From contig CM021317.1 of NCBI GenBank assembly GCA_010645155.1, positions 9,881,883-9,945,882 of the forward strand: DNA of 64,000 nt, read 5' to 3'. This DNA is from Tigriopus japonicus. Lineage: Eukaryota; Arthropoda; Copepoda; Harpacticoida; Harpacticidae. The notes beneath the pieces were generated by a model. That model was not told the DNA's origin, did no database searches, and was given only the letters and a program-made list of their open reading frames with translations. This document shows, one piece after another, positions 23,001 through 35,562 of this stretch. Each line of letters starts with the position of its first letter. The stretch's first letter is position 1. Position numbers and translations under genes: made by a program.

Positions 23001-26000
23001 GAGAGGATGACATTAAATATTTATTACGACATGTGCCACAAAGAAAACAAGATGAGAGAGGGAGAGCGAGCGAGGCTTCTTTCATTCGTTCATTGTTCGT
23101 TCCTGCATTGCAAGTTGGGAATTGTTTGAGACCATCTAAAAATGAGCTCTCAAACCCCAGAAGAGGAACTCATCAGCAAAACTTTCAGCTGACTAAATTG
23201 ATATTGATGATCTCCCAACAGACACTCTTGGAATAGTTCGTAAACAAGCGCATCTTGTTGGTACGTGTTCATGAATGATGAGATGTTGCAAGTTCATAAT
23301 GTTTATAACATCACGTTAGGCACACTTTAGAGGTGGAAATACTTTGGTGTTGCAAAAGAAACGGAACTACTTACTATAGCTTCTATAACTTGTGATTGAA
23401 ACCACATTTGAACCACACATTTATGGCATATGATTTGGCAAACACTTGGCTTCAAAAAAGTCTGTAAACGGAATATTCCCCTAACTCAAAAAATAAGGCG
23501 ACGAAGATATTTCCCATGAAGGGTCGTTTTGGAAAACAGAGCGTTCGAGGCTCAGCCTTACTTGTTTCACCCGAAATTTGGCTAAAATAGAACGCATGAT
23601 GACAAAAGGGAATAAAAACGCATGGATTGGATCTTAAGAATTGTCATCTGCCGCGTCTTTTTGAGCTGAGCTTTATATATATTTTGTGAGATCAACTATA
23701 TCCGAGCTACGGGTATTGTTTATTGTTCCATTTCTTATGAATCACCCGGTAAATGAACTATTTACGAGCACTACTCGCAAAACCAGTTTTCATTGACAAG
23801 ACTCTTAAAAACTCAAAAAAAAAATCTTTTTAAGACAATAACTGCCGATGAAAATACTTCTGAGGAATATGAATGACTGATGATCGTTTTGTTATTACAT
23901 GGAACGTCGTTATTTGTAGTGGCATTAAAATAATATTTAGATTCTTCTCGAAAAAAACCTGGCTTACACCAAAATAAAATCAACGAAAAATACCATACGA
24001 CAAGAAAAGAGACTGACATACCTGATGGTCTTGGCCTCGCAAACTGGGAAGTCTAAGTGAACCAGGGCCTGACAACATTCGATCTCGCATTCCGAGAAGA
24101 ACCTCCAGTTGGCCTCAACCAACTCGAACGGATCTGGGCGATTGTTCTGACGCTTGCCACAATTGCAAGCCGACACAAAGGTTAAACCCGAGTCGTGGTG
24201 GATCGTGGGCAAAGTCCTTTTCATTTTGAAAGTCAACATTAAAGAGAGGCCGATTTGCGAGTCTTGATGAGCTCACTCACTTCTTGCTTGTACTTTTTCG
24301 CCGCTTCCATCCAGATTCGCCGGATTCATCCTGATTCTCAGCGTAAGAACTTGAAGCACCCTCCGGAGGCTCTTGTCCATGAACGTAATGCAATCTCTGT
24401 TTGCAAGGATTCCCCGTGAGACTGTACTCTTCGCACATTTGTCGGCCGTTCTCCCAAAACGCACGACAGTCCTCGGCCAACTTTTCCGCATATTTCCGGG
24501 TGGAAGGACCCCTTGCCTGGACCGAAAATATCGACATGGCTTGCATCAACTGAGGAGAACAAGGATCAGAAAGTAGCTCAATGAGTGCGGGAAAGTCAGA
24601 CATCAGCCAGACAGACGAAAGCGGGCGGTAAAAATACAAAGTGCAATGAATCTCTCTCAAATGTACAATAGCATACTTTGGCATTGTGGAAATCCTGCGT
24701 AAAATATTGCGGCAATCCCTCTTTGTAGGCGTTAAATGCCAGCGGGTGAGCTTTGGAGCACCTTTGCTCGGAAAAGCGGATATCTCGCTCGTTGTAGGTC
24801 AAAAGCGCCAAGGAGGCTCGCTCTGAGATTTCCGAGGATTTGCCTCGAATTTGGAACCCGGAATCCGGTTGAAACATCTGAAGTGAGGCCTCCACAGTCG
24901 CCAACCACACATGAATAGAGGGGAGCTAACACATAGACACTATTAGATGCAAACTCTTCCCGATTGTGTTCCTCCCATCCTACGCAGTAACGAAAAATTC
25001 ATTTTGTACCTCTAAACCCCCTTGATTGCCTTCTGCATCCGTGCCTTTCGTAGGAATGGACTGAAGATGATTGTCAAGAAATTGCGAGAAACAACGCGCA
25101 GACCGAGATTCTTGGACCTTTTCCTCGTAGAAATACGGCATGAACGGTCCCCGCATTTCGGGAATCTCTTGTGGTTGATCTATAATTGTAACACCTTGTT
25201 GAGCATGCCACGAATCTCAAAGATTGTTTTACTACATAATTCATAATTACCCAACAAATTGTGCAAGGCGTTGATCGAGTCTAAACCTTCGTCTCCAAAG
25301 CTCGTGTCTGTCCCATTCTCCACATAGACGAATCCATCTCGGCCCGGCACGTTGAACAAATTATTTGAACTGGAGTAAAAAATACGAAAATTTCGACGAT
25401 AGCAATGACAATGCAGGCTGAGTGAGAGAAAAAAACCTGTTGGTGATTAATCGTGCTTTTCGGAAGATCCGGTAGATTTGATCTTCCAATGAAAATTCGA
25501 GTTTCCGAATGGGAGGGTGCTTGGAGATTGTTCCATCTTTTTTCAAAATACCCGCAGTCCCACGGGATCCCCTCAAGTCTGGATATGAAATGAACATTCG
25601 TGTCTTTTTCAAGAGACACAATGCTTATTTTAGTCAAACACTTACCAAAAGGGGCGGATCCAAAGAAAAAGAGAATTCGGGGTGGACTTTGTCGTCCGTA
25701 AACATACCAATTGCGGCTCAAATCCGGAATGGATTTAAGAGCATCCGAAAAACTGGATTGCAGCTTCGTTCTAATGGAGAGACACGCTTAACAATTCAAA
25801 GGAAGAGATGCACAGTATGATGAGCTAGAGACAGGAAGTTCTGACGAATTAAACAATCAAAAGAAATGAAAAAGACAGATAAAATTACATGCTTAGAAGA
25901 AAAAATTTAAATAGAAGTTTTCGATTGGACGAAAAAGACGCAAAATCTGACCTATGATGCAAAAAAGATGAATTAATTTCCCCAAAAGACGAAGAAAATA

Positions 26001-28590
26001 GAGATGTCCTTATTGGAGGAGAATCTTGCCTGCTTTTGCAAAAATTCACAAATGAATGTACCTAACAGGCAAGAAACAGAAATGGTTCGCAAAAATGCCC
26101 CATTTTGAAGTAACGTTTTGAGTAGAGCTATATTTCAAAGCAGCTTTGCTGACACACCCATTGGCAAGCCGAAGAGCTTTTTCAACCCTCAAGCAACTCT
26201 TAAGGTATTGGTTATGAAACTTTTTTTAATTTTTGTATTTGATTTTAAAATATGAGGAAAAACAATTAAAGAGGATTATCAAATTTAAAAAAAAAAAAAC
26301 ATTTTTTTGACCAAATTAACGAACAGAGACAATTGAAACCCAATTTTTTTTTACAAAAAATCAAGGTAAAATTAGACAAAAAAAGGCGAAAAAGTTTATT
26401 CGTCAAAAGTTCCTGTCTAACTAACGATGGGTGTCTTTCGGTTAAACCCCAAAAAAACTAAGCGCTACCTGACGGATTCGAGGGATTGAAAGAGTTGAAC
26501 AAAACTCAGGTCGATGGTGTGATTGGGATGATGAAGGATTATCAGATGACAGATTTGGAACATGAGCAACATGAGTTTGGAACCCTCGAGCGATCTCTTG
26601 GATAAGAACGCATGAAAGCCCTGTAACAAGTTCATCCGTAATGAGGCACACACAAAGCCTGAATTACTTTCTTGTTTTCTGCTTCTTATTTTTCAACCTT
26701 CAAAAGTCAAAACTTGGTCTAGATGAAGCCAAAACTAGAGGTTGTTCAAAATACGATAAAGATGTTTTAGTCGATAAATATTAATGGAACTGGTAAACCA
26801 TGAAGAAGACATCCCCACAATTTGTGGGGTACAGTCAGAGCTGAATATTACAAGCTGGAAATAATTGAGAAAGGAACAATGTTGCTAAAAACAGAAAAGC
26901 CTGAACTTTTATGATGAGCTTAAATTTAATTTTCCAATCTGAACAGAAATCTTCGAAAATCGCAAAGAAGACAGAAAAATGAGTTTGTTACAAAACATCT
27001 TTTTTGCCCCCCGCCCCCCATAAAAAAAACGGGGATAAGTTACTTAAAGCGAGGATTAAAAAGTTTATGCTTAAAACTCTTAAACATTTTTTTGGCTGTC
27101 TTGGCATGACCATTATTTAAAATAAAAAAAAATGTTTTTTTGCATATTACGTTAAAAAAAATCCCATTTTCAACACCCCCAAAAAACAGTTTTGGAATGA
27201 AAATCCGACTCACTTTAGTTTGTAGCAATGCTTCAGCGTGTTGAGCCGCTGCCAAAAGGGCCTTCATGTCTTGGATGCTCTCCAAATCCAAATACACCCG
27301 TCGGCATCGGCGATCCACAAAGCCGCGAATGCAAGCGCTAAGCTGTCGACACAAGGAATCTTTTTTTATGATTTCATTTCCAATAAACACGTGAAAGTTA
27401 TCTCTCGTTACATTGGGCTGTGCGGTCTCGTTGGCAGAGTGTTCCACGGTTCGTGATCGACCAAAGATAGCTCGTTGCGTGAGCGTGTCAAAGATCCGCT
27501 GTCCTTTCCCGCCTCTGTGACTCTGATCGGATTTGCCAATCAGGCCTACCACGGTGAAACCATCAGGGCCCAACCGCTGGATGAAGTCGCTATCAAGTAA
27601 GGAAACAAATCTTTTGACGAAAAAGAGACAAATGGAAGAAGATGGAGAACACCCTGGCTATGGCCGTGACTCATCGCTCATAAGCCATCGAGAAAGCATT
27701 GGAAGCCGAATCTATGCCCGACCAAAAACAAAAACCGATCGACGGGAAAATCTCATTTTGAGTCCAAAAATAAATCTAAGCGAGCGCGTCATGAACTCAC
27801 GATGGCAAAGCCAGAAACTTGCCTTTAAAAGAACATCACAATTAGGGACTTGAAAAAGACGAATCAATATGGCAAGATCGTTAACACGCGTTACAAGGGG
27901 GTTTCAAGCCGACGCTGACAAAAGTTGCTCGAGATCCTACCAATTACAGCCATTCATTACCACTTTTAAGTACCATACTGCCATATTCTGCCACTTTTAA
28001 ACGGAGATTTTCTCGTCGCTAGCTCAATTTCTTTGATCACGGTTTTTAGGTCGAAAATTTTGGGCTTCAGTGCCACAATTTTTCCATGATATCTTCGATC
28101 TCGTTTATAAGGGGGAATCTTTTTTACTTCTTCGTTACTTCCATACACTTCAAAAATTAACCCCTACAAACTCTTCTGAAATGCCACCAATTTCTGCCAC
28201 CTGCCATTCAAGATATCCCAAGAGAGGATCGCTCACCCCCACTGGCAAAAAACACAATGCCAAACAAGGAGATGAATTGTTACATTGGACAGATTGATGT
28301 GAGGCCAGTTCTCTTGGTCAAATCAGGCACAAATAGCCAACCCAGGATCCGCAATTAATGGTATGGCCCATCTCGGCCCTTTATTATATGGCATTTCAAA
28401 TCAAGAATTCAAGGAGCAGACAGGCAAGCGAGCGAGTAAGCCATCAGACATTAGCGCGCGATTCGTTAACTGACCTTTGAGAGAAATTTCGGTCCCAGGG
28501 TAAGGTGAAATAGCCTTGTTGGTCGGAAATGATGCGACCATCCGAGCCCTCATTACCGGACCGGAACGTCAAGTTCTCCGATAACGTCAT
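17024..28590 (-). CDS. SMG8: SMG8, nonsense-mediated mRNA decay factor (complete, 14 exons)
   Basis: SMG8 joins SMG9 to hold and regulate the SMG1 kinase that phosphorylates UPF1. Coding exons, 5' to 3': 28475-28590, 27214-27589, 26469-26620, 25646-25770, 25437-25578, 25251-25369, 25010-25179, 24677-24925, 24281-24549, 24022-24216, 22450-22817, 21625-21915, 18908-19088, 17024-17432. They sum to 3162 bp, 1053 aa plus stop, and every junction keeps phase. Family signatures: a P-loop-like GLIGKS (residues 54-59) in the N-terminal G-like domain; [52 protein letters not shown] with [28 protein letters not shown] and [23 protein letters not shown]; and [18 protein letters not shown] near the C-terminus. 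The length is slightly above the roughly 990 aa usual in vertebrates, mostly from Ser/Thr/Lys-rich exon 11. The ATG at 28590 is the first in frame after an upstream TAA. Confidence 0.95.
17433..18907 (-). other. SMG8 intron 13
   Basis: 1475 bp with donor CG/gtaaga and acceptor tttag/A. It is AT-rich; no repeats or nested genes were recognised. Confidence 0.8.
19223..19520 (+). mobile_element. hAT-like MITE, family E (TAGTGATGTGTTTCGA ends), copy 1
   Basis: 298 bp with ends TAGTGATGTGTTTCGAA and TCGAAACACATCAGTA and a perfect 8-bp duplication TTAAACAC (19215-19222, 19521-19528). It sits in SMG8 intron 12. A second copy is at 55917-56222. Confidence 0.88.
20247..20851 (+). repeat. Dispersed repeat F, copy 1
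   Basis: 605 bp closely matching 44338-44926 in the same orientation, from attttattgaccgcc to gcataaatagtattt. Partial relatives are at about 53934-54100 and 55681-55822. No long ORF, terminal inverted repeat or obvious duplication was found, so the class is unknown. It lies in SMG8 intron 12. Confidence 0.85.
20852..21624 (-). other. Rest of SMG8 intron 12
   Basis: Nothing recognised. The intron as a whole (19089-21624) carries one MITE and one copy of repeat F. Confidence 0.6.
22818..24021 (-). other. SMG8 intron 10
   Basis: 1204 bp with donor AG/gtatgt and acceptor cttcag/A. AT-rich; a few short ORFs without content. Confidence 0.75.
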
Positions 28591-31162
28591 TACCACCACG
28601 ACAAAAGCGACCGGCCACGATGCGGTTGCTTCTGTTGCTGTTGCGGCTGATGATGATGATGATGATGAGACCCTGAACTCACGGTCTCCACGGGCTTAAG
28701 AATCCACTCAAAGCTCCATGTTCTATGTGATTGAGTGAATTAGTTATTCTCCTCCTAGATAAACACTCTAGTCTAGTCTAAAGTCTACTCACTCCTGATA
28801 TTTGAACAAGCGTGACGGAGGATTTGAATGGTCTTGGCATCCGAGAAATTGTTTCCTCCTCACGGAACCAAAATAAATTAGCAAGGTCTTATATTTATTG
28901 GCATGGCAGGTTGCAAAATATGGCGTGTTTCGAAATCTAGTGGATGTAACGGACCATGGCATGGCTCTCTGCTAGAGGCTACAATGCTCCACTCACGTTA
29001 AAATCGTGATCCTGAAGGCTTGATCATGTTGACAAACACGGAGAGCGATTCGGCCATTGAGACCTATCAAATACTAGAGGGAGTGAAATCGTAAAAATGT
29101 TGCCCACCGCCCACTGTTGAGCGGACAAAAGGGCGGGAACGTTTGAAATGTGTGACCGGGCAAAAGACAGCCGTGCAATTGAGGAATCAAAGGTGGAATT
29201 GACTAATGTTATTGGGTCATTTTTTGCTATTGTTAGTGGTCACTTTCTTGAAGCAACCGAAGACATCATTAGGTGACCATGCCTTAAATTTGAATACTAG
29301 GCACTCTTTTGCCGAAACATTGAATAAGTCACTGATAGGAAGAGCAAAAATTTAAGCTTCTGAGTTATGTGGAGTTAATCCAATACATAAATGGACAAAA
29401 AATAACTTGTGGTTTTAAGAACGAGTTTAAAAAAGTTGGTCTTGATTCGACAGGTTTGGTAACACTAACTGTCCGCTCAACAGTTGTGAGGGCGACATTT
29501 TCCTCATATGTTCAACGCATCCTGCCCCACTTGCCAAATCAGCCTGACAAAAGCTTGCACGCTATCTAGTAATTAATAAACGATCTATGGATTTGACGGA
29601 GAATTTGTTCGGTAGTCATCGCGATAAAATCACGCAACTGTTTATCATATTTGACATTTTAAAACAAAGTTGATGTAGTTTAAATTGACTACATCTGTTA
29701 ACAAAATTATGTATGTAACGAACATTCTTTTAAAATTACAAATTCTTAGAAATTACCAATAATTTTCAATTTTTTACTACTTCTATTTGACCATTAACAC
29801 CAACAGAGACGTTACGCTTCCTCAAAAGTGTTTTATCTTTAGCCCTGCAGATGACGTCTGGATAGCTCGTATTTACAAATATTTACTGCCCAAATAGCCA
29901 ACTTTCAGGCTACTTGTGACAAACTCCATAACACAAACATCTTACACATGAAGCCAGGACCCATTTTGAGCCTTCTATCCAAGGGCAAATGTACATCGAA
30001 TTTTTTGGGACAATTTTTTGTCCCAAATAGATCATTCACTATTTGCATGTCCTGGATCTGGGATTGTTTTTGACCCAGGGTGACCTAATGTATCTTTAAA
30101 AAGCTAAACTGAGCCTTTTTCAAGATTTTAGGAGAAATTTTGGTTCAAAGAATAATCCAAAACTTTTCAACCGTCTTTTTTTGCTTTGCAATTTGCAATT
30201 TTTAGCCTTTTCTAGCATATTCTAGCCACTTAGATTTTTCAACATTTTTGCATTTTCAGGGAAATGAAATAAAATGTTGCTCATAGAACTGAAGAAAGCA
30301 CTTTTAATGATCAATACATTCTCTGGAATGCTACATATGGCTTTATGTGTAAGAAAATAAGTAAAAAAACTGGTCACACTATTTTTTATGACTTTGAACT
30401 CTCTTGAGGAGTGAACCAAATAACGCTGAATCTTCCTAGAATCAGCATGACAAATTGTGTTTCAACTAATCCTATAACTCCAATTTAAAAACGCCAATTT
30501 CACGATTTTCATGTAAAAACCGCCAGAAACCTGTCAAAATGTTCTTGCCCGCCAAACTAAAAATTCCTTAAGCCAAACTATGGCGTAAACCGCCAGAATC
30601 CCGCCAGATTTTTCTGTCCCGCCAAAAAAAAAAAATCTCGCCACCAAACGAGGCCTCAAATCGCCAGAAGCACCAAAATCTGGCGCCCCAAACCACCATC
30701 TGGCAGCCCTGGCCTGAAGGGAAATTTGTTTGTTTGGGCACAACTTAGGTAATAACTTTTGGAAATATCAAGTTTTAACGTGCAACCTTTGCTCTTCAAC
30801 AGCTGTATCTCGCCCAACTTAAATTTCCGTATATCCGCCCTGTGAGCATGGCAAGTCGCAGAATCTTCTCAGGGCTGCCAAATGATTACGTTACATTAGG
30901 CCTTTTTGCACATCATTTGTTTTTTCGTCAACATTGTCATGGATTAGAAGATTTTACACAAAAGAAGAAGTCTTAGTTCATAAATGTAAACCAATAGTTC
31001 AGAAAGCAAACAAGGAGTTATAAAACGGGATCGTAATTTTGGCAAATAAACTCGTGGAATGTTTGGCAAGACTTCGGCCCGAATGCCGAATTTGTAGTTT
31101 TGGGCAGATCGTCTTGTAGCCTTTTTAGAATGCTTTCTAGGATTCATTTTAAAATCCTATGT
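28591..31162. other. SMG8 upstream region and intergenic repeats
   Basis: A (TGA)n-type microsatellite (about 28648-28669) lies in the presumed SMG8 5' UTR. 29070-29285 matches the reverse complement of 46415-46635 (ccgctcaacagttg, agaaagtgaccacta), and a further piece is near 29470. 30481-30720 is rich in cgccag / gccaga words and may be an old repeat. 30711-30843 is the intact copy of the dispersed repeat that is interrupted at 14006. No gene supported. Confidence 0.5.
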
Positions 31163-31170
31163 ATACTTTA

Positions 31171-32129
31171 CAGACCTGTTCAAGATACTTTGAAAAAGTA
31201 TCTAGATAAGAAAGTATTTTCCGCAAAGTATCTAGATAAAGATAGTTTAAGATACTTTCCTGAAAAAGTATCTAGATAAAGATACTTTAAGATACTTTCC
31301 CGAAAAAGTATCTAGATAAAGATACTTTAAGATATTTTCCCGAAAAAAGTATCTAGATAAAGATACTTTAAGATACTTTCCCGAAAAAGTATCTAGATAA
31401 AGATACTTTAAGATATTTTCCCGAAAAAAGTATCTAGATAGATACTTTAAGATACTTTTCCGAAAAACTATCAAGATAAGATACTTCAAGATACTTTTCA
31501 CAAAACGTATCTTTATAAGATAATTCTAGATACTTGTCTTCATTATGCATAATGTCAAATTATTTGTGCATTATGCACATTGAAAGTGGATGCATTATAC
31601 ATGTTAAGACTTGAGAGTGGATGCATTATGCACCTTTCCTCAAAGTGGATAATGAATGCATCCTCAGATTCCTCACTCAATGTGCATGATGTGTCCACTC
31701 TCAAGTCTCAACACGCTTAATGTTGACATTATGCATTATCAAGAAAAGTATCTAGAAGTATCTTATCTAGATACTTGATGGGAAAATGCATAATGCATAC
31801 TAAACAATGCATAATTGATGCTTTAACACAAAAGATTGAGAGAACACATTATTTAGATAAAGATACTTCAAGATCGTTTTGCAAAAAAAGTATCTAGGTA
31901 AAGATATTTCAAGAGAGTTTTCCGAAAAAAGTATCTAGATAAAGATACTTTAAGATACTTTCCCGAAAAAAAAATCTAGATAAAGATACTTTAAGATATT
32001 TTCCCGAAAAAAGTATTTAGATAAAGATACTTAAAGATACTTTCCCGAAAAAAGTATCTAGATAAAGATAAAAGATAAACTATCTTTTATCTTTATCTTT
32101 CATCTAGATAAGATAATTGAACAGGTCTG
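31171..32129. mobile_element. Non-autonomous hAT-like element, family G, built mostly of tandem repeats
   Basis: 959 bp with ends CAGACCTGTTCAA and TTGAACAGGTCTG and a perfect 8-bp duplication ATACTTTA (31163-31170, 32130-32137). Both flanking halves (31181-31510 and 31855-32110) are tandem arrays of a unit of about 41 bp containing aagtatctagata and gatactttaagatactttcc. The centre carries several copies of a tgcattatgca word. The ORF at 31247-31501 is a translation of the array. Confidence 0.9.
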
Positions 32130-32137
32130 ATACTTTA

Positions 32138-33240
32138 GTGCTTGGTCGACCTTCTCGCCGAACTGAATGATCGATAAGAATGCGAAAAAGATAGATTACT
32201 TAGGCGCATTTTAGTTCTACTCCTGTTTTTGGGGCCGGCTTGGGCCGGTGTGACCTCAAAAGGAAGGGTCTCCTTGTACTGATGGGAAACAAACAAATAA
32301 ACCCAAGAACAAACAAAGACAAACAAACGACAGCATACCAAACAAATAGAAATCACAAAGAACAAACAAATTGGAAGAGAAGTCAACAGCTGATGTTTGT
32401 TTTGGTCTCCCGAAAAACAGGGCTGCCAAAAATGATAGCCCTTACGAGTTGAAAAAGGTCAAAAGAAAATCAAAGTCTTGAAAAAATTTCGAAAGTCAAA
32501 AGTAAGTGTTCCATTTGCATGGAATATATCTCTTCGACCAATAAATCATTTCAATAGCAATAATTATTGTGGCGAAAATAATCATTACAAACTCGCTTTT
32601 ATAAATCATGACAAATCTTGACAGTTAAAATTTGTGCTCGTTTGACTTTCTATCAAGTTTAGCTGGATAATAGTACTTCAGCATTGCAATGGAGTTCCAA
32701 AAGTAATATTAATATTCATATGTGTGCTTTCTTTTAATAAGGAGTTGACTTTGATATAATAACAATTATCTTAACTTTTCCGTCATTAAAATGCATGATA
32801 CTCATTGCTACACTTTGAAGTGCTACCTGGTTGCAGATTTCGCAGCGCAGACGTACTTGACTAAGCATTCTGAGGTATAAAACACATGCGAGTTTTGATA
32901 AGTTGCGTGACTCAGAAAAATATTATGCATTTTTCAAAGGAATAAATGAAGTTGAAGTTAATATTTGGTTAGGTTAGGTTAAGTTAGTTAAGTAGTGAAA
33001 TATTGCTTTAGGATAAAAACACTCACGCAACCTTGAAATAAATCGTGGTACGTTTACAAGCATTAAAGCTTAAATTTACAACTGTTTAAAACTTTTTTTC
33101 CATTTTATCAACTTTTCAAAAACTTTTTTCCTTGCTTTTCTACTTTTTCCCTGCTCTAATTATTATTCAGCCATTTGAAAAATATGTATAGAATCGGTGT
33201 ACTGGCATTACTGTTAATGACATTACACGTCATTAAATGC
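32138..33240. other. Intergenic stretch, nothing supported
   Basis: Contains a short aacaaacaaa-rich stretch (32285-32370) and two copies of ggtta near 32965. No gene or element recognised. Confidence 0.35.
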
Positions 33241-34644
33241 ATGACAAGCAGTGATGGCATATGAATAAAAGCTACTTTCTGCCACCTGGTGGCAGAAAAT
33301 GGCTATTATTCATTCGAAATAAGTGGCAGAAAATGGCAAAAAATGGCAGAAAGTGGCAGAAAATGGCAGAAATTATTTTTTCAGGAAACTCATATAAGTC
33401 AATATATTCAATACTTAAAGGGACAAAATTTGGCACTTTTGATGTCTAACTATGGCCTTACCATCCCTCCAAAAGCTCATTGCATCGAAGAAGGAAGAAA
33501 CAAGTTCATGAAATCGATCTCCTCAATTCGTTTTTTTAATTTCCCCTGAACCCAGGGTGGCCAAATCAAGCACTCTTATTTTGTCTTAAATATGTACCGA
33601 TAGTTAAACCTTAAATGCGATTTAATTCTATTATACTCTGTCACTATTTGAACACTATAGTTTAGAATGGTAGGTTTCTAAAATGTTAAGATATCTTAAA
33701 TGCATTTTTTTCAAAATTTAAATACTTAGGCCTATGTGAAGTTAAACGCTGACTTTCTTAACTTTTACAATTGCAATATGTTTGATGTATGAATTACAAC
33801 TTAACATTACGTTTCATCAAAGTCTGATTTGAAGATGCTTGTTTGCTATGAACTGAATTAGTTTAAAATGAATTACTATAAAACCAAATAAACAAAATTT
33901 GAAAACTAATCCCAAAAAACAGTCATTATCCTTTTCTTTTTAACATTTAATGAGTATTAATAATACTTTACAAAAAAATCAACAATCACTTCCTGGGGCA
34001 TAATTCATTTATAATTTCGTTTACTTAATTACGCTATCAATTAACAAACCATGTGAAAACATCAAGCATTCTAGAAAGTGGGGATAATCTTATTCTGATA
34101 TCCCTTTTCAACACTATCTAATATTTTAGTGACTTTGGACAATTTGAATTATTATAAAGTATATCATAGGAGCTTTTCTTTATTTCACATAAACTTTCGT
34201 CATAACTTCAATAGAAGTTCTTATTTAACAATAATGTTTGTTGCGACTCTTGGTCATGTCGGGCAGGTCAAAACAGAAGTATGAAATAAAATAAAAATAA
34301 AAATATGTCATAAAAATGTCAATGGTCAAAACGTATAAATAGATGAGTAAAATTGTGATGATATCACAGTTGAGTTGACTAGATCTAGAATCATTTCAGT
34401 GCACATGAAAGAAGTGAAGAGGAGATTGACAGACAGTACAGATGCATCCTGAATTTCATCCTGAATTATTATCACTATATGGCACATCAAAGGAATGACG
34501 GATTTTTAACCAAGGAATATCTTATGAAAAGACGTGTTTTCAAATAAAGTGTGTATTTCTAGTTGTTTTAGCATCAACAATGATGTTTATATTTAATTTT
34601 GAGGTAAAGGTTGTTACTCACGGTGTTTAAATTTTCTGGTTATG

Positions 34645-35292
34645 GGTTTGCTCAAATGCCAAGACTTCAAATGGCGTTTTCCGATATCAGGGTATCATAA
34701 GGAAAATATTTTGTGAAGGTGTAAATCTGATTTTGAAATTTGATCTTGATACTAAAAATTGTTACAAAAGCCACTACATTTTCCTAACAATTTGTCAATT
34801 TTGGCCAAAAACGTAAATAAAAAGTGCAAATAAAGGTGAAAAGTGCAGAAAAATGGGTTTATGTTACCAAAAATCTTTTTACACTATTTGCCCGTCCCTA
34901 GTTATCATCATAATCTATACAGAAAAGAGTAAAGAAATGAAAAATTTTGTCTTTGTTTTGCAATGTTAAAAATGTGATTTATATTTCTTGGCAATTACTT
35001 TTACACATAAATAGAGCATTCCGTGGTATAATTTGATAAAATTTGAAGGTTTAAAGTAGTGATAGCTTCTTATCTGCACCATATGTTCATGAAATTTTGC
35101 TTCAATTCATGACTAAGTACCTTTTCAATATCTATTACTAAGCTTTTGGCATATCTATTTGTTTTAGTGGTATGAATGGATTTAATCTAGTTGTTTGAGC
35201 TGATAAAAAATGTACACCTTCACAAAATATTTTCCTTATGATACTCTGATATCGGAAAACGCCATTAGAATTCTTGGCATTTGTGCAAACAC
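34645..35292. mobile_element. Inverted-repeat element nested in family H
   Basis: Arms of about 78 bp (ggtttgctcaaatgccaaga... and the reverse complement ending ggcatttgtgcaaac), including a near-perfect cgttttccgatatc block. Inside lies 34732-34900, a copy of the right end of family B (10316-11420), so three mobile sequences are stacked here. Confidence 0.75.
34732..34900 (+). mobile_element. Truncated family B element (right end only)
   Basis: Matches about 11246-11420, including the terminal TGCCCGTCCCTA. The left part of the element is absent. Confidence 0.85.
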
Positions 35293-35562
35293 TTTTTAGT
35301 ACCTAGGTAGCCATCGTGTACTCCTAAGTATTTGTGTAAACTTTAATTACATTTTATTCTTTAAATCTCATTCTTCAAATCCAAATTTGTAGTTGAACAT
35401 CAGTCTATGCGTAATTTTGTCCATTAGCGGCCATTTTTTACCACTTTCTGCCATTTTCTGCCATTTTGTGCCATTTTCTGCCACTTTCTGCCACCAAGTG
35501 GCAGAAAATGGCAGAAATTCAGTAAAAGCCAAAATTTGCCATCCCTGATCCCTGATGACAAG

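Larger units (their letters stand above)
33249..35554. mobile_element. Non-autonomous hAT-like element, family H (CAGTGATGGC / GCCATCCCTG ends)
   Basis: 2306 bp flanked by a perfect 8-bp duplication ATGACAAG (33241-33248, 35555-35562). Both subterminal regions are reiterations of tggcagaaaatggcagaaa (33285-33375; reverse complement at 35435-35515). The interior is AT-rich, with no transposase frame, and hosts a second inverted-repeat element (34645-35292). The right terminus carries a repeated catccctgatccctg, so the exact end was set by the duplication. Confidence 0.85.

Noticed and set aside
31247..31501. Repetitive 84-codon ORF and CRISPR-like appearance of the array
   Set aside because: Units are contiguous with no unique spacers, and the block has transposon ends and a duplication in a eukaryotic genome. 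It is neither a CRISPR array nor a protein gene.
32960..32990. Possible arthropod telomeric repeat (ggttaggttag)
   Set aside because: Only about two perfect units; not a telomeric tract.
33261..33549. Lys-Trp-Gln-Lys-Met-Ala-Glu-type repetitive ORFs
   Set aside because: Translation of the tggcagaaaatggcagaaa subterminal repeat of family H.
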